From assembly GCF_001995095.2 (NCBI RefSeq), contig NZ_MTSD02000001.1:992001-1056000 (forward strand): DNA of 64,000 nt, written 5' to 3'. Both the position numbers and the translations under genes were made by a program. Below the pieces are notes generated by a model that ran no database searches, was not told where the DNA came from, and saw nothing but the letters and a program-made list of their open reading frames with translations. Below, one piece after another: positions 57,391-64,000 of the stretch; position 1 is the first letter of the stretch, and every line of letters begins with the position of its first letter. Source of the stretch: Oceanospirillum linum. GTDB taxonomy: Bacteria; Pseudomonadota; Gammaproteobacteria; Pseudomonadales; Halomonadaceae.

Positions 57391-57416
57391 GACATAGTGC
57401 CGCGCGACACTATGTC
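57391..57416. promoter_or_regulatory. 9-bp inverted repeat upstream of the MbnP-like gene
   Basis: GACATAGTG (57391-57399) and CACTATGTC (57408-57416) are perfect inverted arms around 8 bases, with no T run after them. The site is about 60 bp before the MbnP-like start, so an operator is more likely than a terminator for mltF. Function is inferred. Confidence 0.45.
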
Positions 57417-57478
57417 AAATTCAGTCACATCAGTACCTTTATTATGATGGCCTCCCTTACATGGAGGAAAAGAGCATA

Positions 57479-58360
57479 ATGAATAAACTGATGATATGCG
57501 GCACTCTGGCCAGCATCGCAACACTAACCGGTTGTTTAGGCAGCGATGATGATAATAATAGCAACGCAATACAAAGAGACGTTGTCATTCAATTTGCAGG
57601 GGAGGTCAACGGCCAACCTTTTAGTTGTGCAGATACTTATGCAGGGCTGGGAACCAGCAACGCTTCAGCCGTATTGACTGACTTTCGCCTTTACTTAAAC
57701 AGTGTCAATTTAATTGATGCTGAAGGTAACAGGCACCCTGTCGCATTAAAGAATGATGGTGCATGGCAAACTGACGAAGTTGCCTTATTAGACTTTGAAA
57801 CCGGAGACGGCAGCTGTACATCAGGCACGCAAGCAACCAATATGGTCGTTAGCGGTACGGTTGACGAAGGTAACTATACCGGTCTTGAGTTCAACGTAGG
57901 TGTTCCGGGACAAACCAATCATCAGGACTCAACAGCCGCCCCTTCTCCACTCAATATTTCAGGCATGTTCTGGCGCTGGCAGAGTGGCTATAAACATGCC
58001 CGTATGGATCTTAAGCTTGATACGCCATACAACTACACTGACAGCTCCGGCGCAGCAAAAACAGGCACATCCTGATTCATGCACCTGGGCAGTACCGATT
58101 GCTCCGGTGACCCAACATTGGGTGAAACGGTTACCTGTGCCAACCCCAACCGCCCGACAATCACTTTAAATGACTTCGATATTGAAGCTCACAAAGTGAT
58201 CGTTGATTATGGCAAGTTGGTTGCGACAACAAATCTGTCTACTCCGACCCCAGGCCCATTTGGCTGTATGTCCGGTGCCACCGATGCCGACTGTGTAGAA
58301 GTCTTTAAAAACCTGGGCCTTACAGGTGATCAAACTCTATTTGGTAAAGGGTCTCTTTAA
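57479..58360 (+). pseudogene. MbnP-like copper-binding lipoprotein gene with an in-frame TGA
   Basis: ATG 57479 has GGAGG upstream and opens a lipoprotein (lipobox LTGC). The family features are IQFAGEVNGQPFSCADTYAGLG, VLTDFRLYLNSVNLID, FNVGVPGQTNHQD and GMFWRWQSGYKHARMDL. A TGA at 58073-58075 stops the frame. The same frame continues with MHLGSTDCSGDPTLGE and ends properly at 58360 overlapping the next start. Family members have HLGST-C after this point, so it was one gene ('metallo-mystery pair' four-Cys protein, MbnP-like). Total length would be about 292 residues. Mutation of TGG, CGA or TCA, or a sequence error, could explain the TGA. Confidence 0.85.
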
Positions 58361-59622
58361 TGAGAGCGGCACTATCTTCTGCCTTCAACGCCAAGATGGC
58401 TGCCCTGAACGCAAAGCTGGCCATTCCAGCTTTGCGTCCAAAAACCATCAAAAAAGGCTGGTTAACTCCCCTCCTGTTTTCACTCGCAGCATTAACGGGT
58501 TGCGGAGATTCGGACTGGCAGCACGAGGAGTTTTCTACAGGCAACAGCGCATTCGACTTCCGAATCCCAACGAATACTCCAGCACCTTTTGTGCCTGAAG
58601 ATAATCCAATGACTCCCGAAAAAGTAGAGCTGGGGCGTCATCTGTTTTTTGATACCCGCTTGTCCGGCAATCAGACCCAATCCTGTGGCAGCTGTCATTT
58701 ACAGGAACTCGGCTTTGCTGACGGCATCGCATTACCTACAGGGTCTACCGGAGAACGGCTTGATCGTAACTCTCAGGGGTTACTCAATGTTGCCTATAAC
58801 TCCACTTTTACCTGGGGTAATCACTCGCTAACCAGCCTAGCTGACCAACACTCTGTACCTCTATTTGCAGAGTTTCCTGTTGAACTGGGTGTTAACGACA
58901 GCAATAAAGAAGAGATACTGCTGCGTCTGTCTCAAGATACAACCTACCAACAACTCTTTGCCGCAGCCTATCCCGATAGCAATCCAGAAAACGGCTCAGA
59001 TATTAATTTCCAACAAATCAGCCAATCCCTCGCGTCTTTTATTCGCTCAATGGTCTCCTTCAACACACCCTATGACCGCTACGAACAGGGCGATAGCAAC
59101 GCACTAACCGACTCCCAGAAGCGCGGCATGGATCTGTTCTTCAGCGAACGGACCGAGTGTTTCCACTGCCATGGCGGCTTCAACTTTTCCCAGTCCACAC
59201 GCCATAGTAAAACCGTATTCTTCGAAGCACCTTTTTTTAATAACGGTCTTTATAATCTTGATGGTAACGGTAGCTACCCAGTAGGCAATCAGGGCCTGTT
59301 TGAACTCACAGGCAAAGCAGAGGACAAGGGTAAATTCCGCCCCGTCTCCCTGCGCAATATCGAAGTAACCGCCCCCTATATGCACGATGGCTCCATCGAA
59401 ACACTGGAAGAGGTTATTGAACATTACGCCGCCGGAGGCCGGGCACCAACAACCATTAACGGTCAGGCCACAGGTGATGGCCGTCAGAATCCTAATAAAA
59501 GCGGTTTTGTCGGTGGCTTTGAGCTAACGGCGCAAGAGAAACAAGATCTGATCAACTTCCTGAAATCCCTCACCGATGACAGTTTTAACAAGGATGAACG
59601 TTTTGCTAACCCGCACTCCTAA
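58360..59622 (+). CDS. MbnH-like diheme cytochrome c peroxidase-family protein
   Basis: A 420-residue periplasmic or lipid-anchored (LAALTGC) protein with two heme-binding motifs, CGSCH (QSCGSCHLQELGFADG) and CFHCH (TECFHCHGGFNF). It also has the peroxidase-family sequences LGRHLFFDTRLSGN, FRPVSLRNIEVTAPYMHDGSIETLEEVIEHYAAGG and LINFLKSLTD. Relatives (MbnH) oxidise a tryptophan of the partner MbnP protein to make a copper site. Its ATG overlaps the end of the MbnP-like gene (TAATG). The N-terminus is unusually long before the hydrophobic segment, so a later start is possible. Confidence 0.88.
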   Translation: MRAALSSAFNAKMAALNAKLAIPALRPKTIKKGWLTPLLFSLAALTGCGDSDWQHEEFSTGNSAFDFRIPTNTPAPFVPEDNPMTPEKVELGRHLFFDTRLSGNQTQSCGSCHLQELGFADGIALPTGSTGERLDRNSQGLLNVAYNSTFTWGNHSLTSLADQHSVPLFAEFPVELGVNDSNKEEILLRLSQDTTYQQLFAAAYPDSNPENGSDINFQQISQSLASFIRSMVSFNTPYDRYEQGDSNALTDSQKRGMDLFFSERTECFHCHGGFNFSQSTRHSKTVFFEAPFFNNGLYNLDGNGSYPVGNQGLFELTGKAEDKGKFRPVSLRNIEVTAPYMHDGSIETLEEVIEHYAAGGRAPTTINGQATGDGRQNPNKSGFVGGFELTAQEKQDLINFLKSLTDDSFNKDERFANPHS

Positions 59623-60838
59623 AGCAGTAACCCCAGTGCTATCCGCTGCAAAGCGGGCCATCACATCAACATTAGCATGCCTGCTGATAGTTCCGCCCTC
59701 CGGCGCGCTTGCCCATGGTTCTAAAATGGATATCCCTGACACAGGAATACGCATCAGCTTAGATGTTGAGCAACATATCTTGTCAGGGGTTTCGGAACAG
59801 AGCTATCAGCTTTCAACACCGATTCTGCAACAGGCTGAATCTGCTGAGGAAGGAATTGGTGCTGCCGAGATAACACTGGCATTAACCACTGAGCTTGCCG
59901 ATCACTGGCTGGCTTACGGCGCGATCAGTAATCACAGCCATGGCGGTGAGTCCTCACTGGATATTGATCAGGGCTTTATTCACGGAACAGCTCAAGGTTC
60001 AGCATTACAGGGGTTTACATTACGTATAGGCCGGTTTTACTCGTCAGCAGCGCTTTACAACGACCAGGGGCACACGGGATTACTCTTTCCTACGGCTCCG
60101 CTGATCTATCAGAGCCTGATGGGGGGCGAGCTGAAAGATGATGGCCTGAGTGTTGGCTACAGCATAACCCCGAACACCAAAATCACTTTTGAAACCTTCG
60201 CTGGCGATAACAGTCTTTCCGGCCAGCAGGCTGGCAATAAATTCAGCCAAACACATACCTTGTCCCTGGATCAAAGTATCGAAATGGAAACCTGGGGACA
60301 CCTGGATACCAAAGTTGGTTACTTAACCAGTGAGCAAAACTACCAAAGTGAAAATTCAGGCCATAGCCATAGTACCGATAGCGACCTTGTCTATCAGCTA
60401 TCGGGGGATATTAAGCAGTGGATGCTGTCGGCATTATGGCAAAAAGAGCGCTGGCAGGTTAGCGGAGAGTATTTTATTCGGGATATTAATACAGACGCTC
60501 AGACCGACAGTCAGATACTGCAGATCCAGGATAAAAGCTCTGGCTTTTACGGCTTAGTTGCTTATCAGATCTTCCCTGAGTGGGTACTGGCCACCCGTTA
60601 TGACCGATTAACAACCGATATTGATACCTATGGTCATCAGGAACTGATAACCAGCTTTGGTTTACCTGTCTCAAAAACCCCTGAAAACCTGACACTATTG
60701 GTTAACTGGCAACCATCTGATAACCAGCAATGGTCACTGCACCTGACTCAGCCAAAAGATCTATGGCAAGATTCTTCATCAAATGACTTATACGGTGGCC
60801 TCAGTTATCAACTCAGTTTTGGCGGTGAGACGCTTTAG
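59594..60838 (+). CDS. Outer-membrane beta-barrel protein linked to the MbnP/MbnH-like pair
   Basis: A 414-residue protein from ATG 59594 (AAGG upstream; an ATG at 59576 is also in frame) that overlaps the peroxidase gene by 29 bp. A signal segment (AITSTLACLLIVPPSGALA) is followed by alternating strands typical of an outer-membrane barrel, such as ELADHWLAYGAISNHSHGG, LRIGRFYSSAALYND and IFPEWVLATRYDRLTTDID. The end is LYGGLSYQLSFGGETL. Histidine clusters (HSHGGESS, SGHSHSTDSD) could bind metal. I do not know the family name; it appears in the operon with the copper pair. Confidence 0.75.
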   Translation: MNVLLTRTPKAVTPVLSAAKRAITSTLACLLIVPPSGALAHGSKMDIPDTGIRISLDVEQHILSGVSEQSYQLSTPILQQAESAEEGIGAAEITLALTTELADHWLAYGAISNHSHGGESSLDIDQGFIHGTAQGSALQGFTLRIGRFYSSAALYNDQGHTGLLFPTAPLIYQSLMGGELKDDGLSVGYSITPNTKITFETFAGDNSLSGQQAGNKFSQTHTLSLDQSIEMETWGHLDTKVGYLTSEQNYQSENSGHSHSTDSDLVYQLSGDIKQWMLSALWQKERWQVSGEYFIRDINTDAQTDSQILQIQDKSSGFYGLVAYQIFPEWVLATRYDRLTTDIDTYGHQELITSFGLPVSKTPENLTLLVNWQPSDNQQWSLHLTQPKDLWQDSSSNDLYGGLSYQLSFGGETL

Positions 60839-60844
60839 TATCCA

Positions 60845-60876
60845 AGCCGATCAAGATTGATCGGCTGGTTCTTATT
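60845..60876 (+). terminator. Terminator of the MbnP/MbnH-like operon
   Basis: AGCCGATCAA (60845-60854) pairs with TTGATCGGCT (60857-60866), followed by GGTTCTTATTTT on the plus strand. It lies in the 33 bp between two convergent stops. Confidence 0.85.
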
Positions 60877-61333
60877 TTGACTTCCGACGCTCTGAAAAGA
60901 AGCTCTTCATCACCTGCTTGCTTTTCCCCGCCAGCAAACCACCGGTAACCTTTACTTTATGGTTATACCAGGGCTGAGCAAATAAATTACAGATGCTCTC
61001 ATTAACACCGGTTCTGGGTTCTGCGGCACCATAATACACATGCCGTATCCGGCTGTGGATAATCGCGCCAGCACACATAGTGCAAGGCTCTAACGTAACG
61101 TAAAGATCACAATCAATCAGCCGGTAATTATCCATCTGCCGGGCAGCATCCCTTAACGCCATAATCTCTGCATGGGCTGTTGGATCACAGCCTGAAACCG
61201 GTTGGTTCCAGCCTTTCCCCACAATCTCACCCTCAAATACCACAACAGCGCCCACCGGAACCTCTCCCTCATTGGCGGCTTTTTGCGCCAGCTCCAGCGC
61301 TCTATACATAAAGTACTCAGGTTTGTGGCTCAT
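60872..61333 (-). CDS. tadA: tRNA-specific adenosine deaminase
   Basis: Converts A34 to inosine in tRNA-Arg(ACG). The 153-residue protein has the zinc-deaminase motifs DPTAHAEIMALRDAAR and LEPCTMCAGAIIHSRIRHVYYGAAEPRTG. Length and the C-terminal FSERRKSK are usual. It is convergent with the barrel gene and close to mltF-purL, the Pseudomonas order with the copper cluster inserted between. Confidence 0.96.
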   Translation of the reverse strand: MSHKPEYFMYRALELAQKAANEGEVPVGAVVVFEGEIVGKGWNQPVSGCDPTAHAEIMALRDAARQMDNYRLIDCDLYVTLEPCTMCAGAIIHSRIRHVYYGAAEPRTGVNESICNLFAQPWYNHKVKVTGGLLAGKSKQVMKSFFSERRKSK

Positions 61334-61514
61334 CGCTTATATCCTAAAGAAGGTTATTCCTGCCGCGCTTATGATAATCTCTTTTCCTATTATCATCACA
61401 GCAACATGCTCAAACCATTATCACAAATACAGCCGTCACATGAGGTGTCGGCCAGCCGGGACTGTAAACTGAGTTTATTCAGAACCGGAATAGACTGCCG
61501 GAGGTGCTTTATTC

Positions 61515-62339
61515 ATGTTTTTCACAACTCTGCCCGATATCAGAGCGATCTGTTCAATACTAACGCTGAGCCTATTAACCCTCATGCCCTACACACAGGC
61601 AGAGGCTGCCCCCATCCGCTTTCTGGTCGGCTATCCAACAGAAGCTTCAGCCCCCTACTATTTGGATTCAGGCTCTGAAATCCCAGCAAATAATCCAGGC
61701 TACAGTGTTGAGATAATGCAGGAAGTTGGTAAACGCATTAAAGAAGTAAGCTTTAAGCTGGTTCGCTGCGAATTCAGTCAATGCCTGGAGCAGATAAAAA
61801 CAGGCAAGCTCGATGGCCTGTTTAATACCCCTTACCGGGAGCATTGGCTCTTTACGGGTAAATACCCTTTTACCAAGGCGAAAGTTGACCTGCGACAAAA
61901 GCTCTACGGGGAGGAGTATGCCCTGTACCGTGTCAAAGATGACCGTAAAATAACAACGGATGGTGACCGCATTTATGGGCTCAAAAACCGGGGGATTTCC
62001 GTAAAAAACCATAGCTCAGTCATCCCTCTTTTAGAGGAAAATAACTACCCGGTACAGAGTTATGCGACAACGACAGAAGCCTTACAGGCCCTGCTACGCA
62101 GAGAAGTACCAGCCAGCGTCCTTGTTGTCAGTCATGTGGAAGCCCTGGCCCGAATGCACCCGGAGCTTTCCGATCTGATCAGCCGGGCAGAATACAGCCT
62201 CCATGAAGAAGATTACTACCTGATGATCAGCCGCCAGTTCTATGCTAAAAAACCCTGGCTGGCAGAGAAAATCTGGGTAGAGCAAACTAAAGTTCAGCAG
62301 GAGCTGGGCGAAAAGCTGGCAAATAAATACATTCGGTAA
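61515..62339 (+). CDS. Periplasmic substrate-binding protein (family 3-like)
   Basis: A 274-residue protein with a signal peptide (ending near LMPYTQAEA) and the two-lobed SBP_bac_3 pattern. It has FLVGYPTEASAPYYLDSGSEIPANNPGYSVEIMQEVGKRI, ALLRREVPASVLVVSHVEAL and DYYLMISRQFYAKKPWLAEKIW. No permease or ATPase gene is nearby, so it may be an orphan receptor or a sensor part. Ligand unknown; amino acids or small acids are usual. Confidence 0.8.
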   Translation: MFFTTLPDIRAICSILTLSLLTLMPYTQAEAAPIRFLVGYPTEASAPYYLDSGSEIPANNPGYSVEIMQEVGKRIKEVSFKLVRCEFSQCLEQIKTGKLDGLFNTPYREHWLFTGKYPFTKAKVDLRQKLYGEEYALYRVKDDRKITTDGDRIYGLKNRGISVKNHSSVIPLLEENNYPVQSYATTTEALQALLRREVPASVLVVSHVEALARMHPELSDLISRAEYSLHEEDYYLMISRQFYAKKPWLAEKIWVEQTKVQQELGEKLANKYIR

Positions 62340-62352
62340 CCTGATATAAACG

Positions 62353-62384
62353 GCCAAAAAGCACCTTTCCCGGAGCTTTTTGGC
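62353..62384 (+). terminator. Terminator of the substrate-binding gene
   Basis: GCCAAAAAGC (62353-62362) pairs with GCTTTTTGGC (62375-62384) with a 12-base loop, 14 bp past the stop. Confidence 0.65.
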
Positions 62385-62532
62385 AACACAGCCGGTGGTA
62401 CCTTTTCTCTGACCTTCATGATCGTCATCTGCACATCTGCACGGATTCATAGTAAAGACAGCACTTGCTTAATCCTATTGTATGACTAGGTTTATAGAGG
62501 TGAAACTTTTCTTATCGATCAGGAGGATCTCT

Positions 62533-63753
62533 GTGAGCGATATCAACAGCAATCAAAGCCAGCAAAGCCTACATCCGAAGACTGATAGTAATTTATGGTC
62601 AGATATCATCTGGCAAGCCACTCAACTGCGTCATCAGCTCCACCAGCAGCCAGAACTGACCTGGCAGGAAAAAAAGACCTCTCAAACCATAAGACATTAT
62701 CTCGACCAGCTGGGTATAACGTGGCGGGAATATGAAGATGTCGGCACCCTGGCGACACTGGCACCTAATGCCAATGGCCCCCATACGGCCCTCCGCGGAG
62801 ATATCGATGCCCTTCCTATTCATGAAGAAGCCCAGGTCAGCTTTGCCTCTCAAACCTCCGGCTGCATGCATGCTTGCGGGCATGACGGGCATACCGCAGC
62901 ACTCTGGGCAACAGCGGCCTGGCTAAAAGCCCATGAGGATCAGCTTCCGGGGCCCGTCACATTGATTTTCCAACCAGCAGAAGAAGGCGGGCATGGTGCA
63001 AAAGCCCTGATTGATGCTGGTGCTCTCGAGGGAATTGATCGGATTTACGGTTGGCATAACTGGCCTGCTATTCCCTATGGTCAGGCCGTTTGCCCGGATG
63101 GAACCGTGATGGCAGGTAACGGCACCTTTCATATCCGTGTAAAAGGCAAAGGAGGTCATGCCAGCCAGCCGGAGCTCTGTAGAGATCCTTTACTCGCTGG
63201 TTCCGCCATGGTGATAAACCTACAGCAAATTATTAGCCGTAGAGTCGCTCCTCAAGGTGCCGCCGTCGTCAGTGTTTGCTCCTTCAAAGCGGAAAGCGCC
63301 GCAACCGTCATCCCGGAAAGCGCTCTAATTGAGGGCAGCATACGCCTCTCCTCTCCGGAACAGCGACAACCTATAAACGCTTTAATCGAACAGATCTGCC
63401 AGGACACTGCTCGCACCTACGGCGTTGAAGCCGAGGTTGAAATCAGATCCCGATATGAAGCAACCGTGAACGATGCTCAGGCCGCTAGGGCTTTTCGAAC
63501 AGCCCTTAAAGATCAGCTCGGCGATAATTGGCAAAGCAATACGCCTGTTCCTATTATGGCGTCAGAGGACTTCAGCTATTACCTGCAGCAAATTCCCGGT
63601 GCATTTGCACTGATTGGCATGGCAGAACAAGAGAATTACACAGCCCCCTGCCATAGCCCACACTATCAGTTTAATGACCGGCTATTACCACAAGTGGTCT
63701 CTGTTTTTGCCCGATTAGTGGGCGCACCCCAGCCCAAAAAAGAGCATATTTAA
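62533..63753 (+). CDS. M20-family amidohydrolase (hippurate hydrolase/IAA-amino acid hydrolase type)
   Basis: A zinc or manganese peptidase-like enzyme that removes acyl groups from N-acyl amino acids. Motifs are ALRGDIDALPIHEE, SGCMHACGHDGHTAAL, IFQPAEEGGHGAKALIDAG, YGWHNWPAIPYG and the late ASEDFSYYLQQIPGAFALIG. The GTG at 62533 has AGGAGG 6-7 bp upstream and is preferred to the ATG at 62482; length is then 406 residues. Substrate is uncertain. Confidence 0.88.
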   Translation: MSDINSNQSQQSLHPKTDSNLWSDIIWQATQLRHQLHQQPELTWQEKKTSQTIRHYLDQLGITWREYEDVGTLATLAPNANGPHTALRGDIDALPIHEEAQVSFASQTSGCMHACGHDGHTAALWATAAWLKAHEDQLPGPVTLIFQPAEEGGHGAKALIDAGALEGIDRIYGWHNWPAIPYGQAVCPDGTVMAGNGTFHIRVKGKGGHASQPELCRDPLLAGSAMVINLQQIISRRVAPQGAAVVSVCSFKAESAATVIPESALIEGSIRLSSPEQRQPINALIEQICQDTARTYGVEAEVEIRSRYEATVNDAQAARAFRTALKDQLGDNWQSNTPVPIMASEDFSYYLQQIPGAFALIGMAEQENYTAPCHSPHYQFNDRLLPQVVSVFARLVGAPQPKKEHI

Positions 63754-63904
63754 TGATTAATTTCATTAGCTTGCAGGATCGCCTTATCTCTCCTACGTTG
63801 AAAGCAGATCTTTTAAAAACCCGTGTTTGAGCGCTACTCGAAAATTTCGTATTGCAGAGTGCATAGCGAAACAAGCAGAGGTTTTTTTCAGCCTGAACTC
63901 TGAT

Positions 63905-64000
63905 TCAGACAGGATCTTTCATCACTTTGGTCAGTTCCTCCAGGGAGTGTCTGGTGAACTGGCTGCATTTAAAAATACCGAGCTGCCGCAAGGGCAGTAT
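63905..64000 (-). CDS. Possible C-terminal end of a gene running in from the right edge
   Basis: The minus strand from the edge reads QLGIFKCSQFTRHSLEELTK and ends MKDPV before TGA (63905-63907). It is only 31 residues, and a plus-strand frame is also open over the same bases, so the call is weak. No family is recognised. The 151 bp between 63753 and 63905 hold nothing I can name. Confidence 0.3.
   Translation of the reverse strand: MLPLRQLGIFKCSQFTRHSLEELTKVMKDPV

Noticed and set aside
57391-57416. Inverted repeat as the mltF terminator
   Set aside because: There is no T run on either side, and the position fits the next promoter better. It is kept as a possible operator.
58073-58075. TGA in the MbnP-like gene as a selenocysteine codon
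   Set aside because: Known family members do not have a catalytic cysteine here, and no selenocysteine insertion hairpin was recognised after it. A nonsense change or sequence error is simpler.
63754-64000. Plus-strand open frame at the right edge
   Set aside because: No credible start codon with a ribosome site. The minus-strand reading with a stop at 63905 is equally possible, so only a weak partial call was made.

Overview
The window looks like a chromosomal segment of a marine gammaproteobacterium of the Oceanospirillales/Pseudomonadales type. The evidence is a long housekeeping block, recJ-thrC-hom-dsbC-xerD-rplS-trmD-rimM-rpsP-ffh followed by a ypjD-like gene and a CNNM/CorC-like gene, and a second block purL-mltF-tadA. 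Both orders are familiar from Pseudomonas and its relatives. No rRNA or tRNA genes were seen.

Layout. 1-21760: an esterase-like-phytase lipoprotein (cut by the window edge), a porin, the housekeeping block, an esterase with a GNAT acetyltransferase, a potassium channel, and a four-gene unit (DUF1538 membrane protein, P-II-like protein, CBS protein, universal stress protein). 21932-44774: a DUF72 (YecE-like) gene split by a 21,959-bp Tn7-like transposon. 44892-47531: a bufferin/Hvf-type copper peptide operon (DUF2282, DUF692/MNIO, DUF2063, DoxX). 47982-51570: a chemotaxis receptor and a HipA-like kinase/DUF3037 pair. 51675-61333: purL, mltF, an MbnP/MbnH-like copper pair with an outer-membrane protein, and tadA. 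61515-63753: a periplasmic binding protein and an M20 amidohydrolase.

The main discovery is the transposon at 22598-44556, a CRISPR-guided (type I-F3) Tn7-like element. It has a 5-bp target duplication (AAAGC at 22593-22597 and 44557-44561), matching terminal repeats with TnsB-type sites, tnsA-tnsB-tnsC at one end, and tniQ-cas8/5-cas7-cas6 with a CRISPR array at the other. It has no cas1, cas2 or cas3. A separate atypical repeat-spacer-repeat (44312-44400) carries a 32-nt spacer matching the interrupted host gene itself (22517-22548) at 28 of 32 positions. That protospacer has a 5' CC PAM, and the transposon end lies 49 bp downstream. The insertion can therefore be explained completely by RNA-guided homing. 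The site is inside the coding sequence of a DUF72 gene, which is not one of the I-F3 attachment sites I know (guaC, yciA, rsmJ, ffs).

The cargo (26288-38215) is a defence island: an SF2 helicase with a small partner gene, an Xre regulator with two identical operators, a YgjP-like metalloprotease, and a type I restriction-modification operon. That operon contains a very AT-rich PIN-like/transmembrane gene and a second, half-sized specificity subunit. Three genes in the window appear broken: cas7 (frameshift in an A run), hsdR (in-frame TAG) and the MbnP-like gene (in-frame TGA). These may be real lesions, recoding or sequence errors, and need read-level checking.
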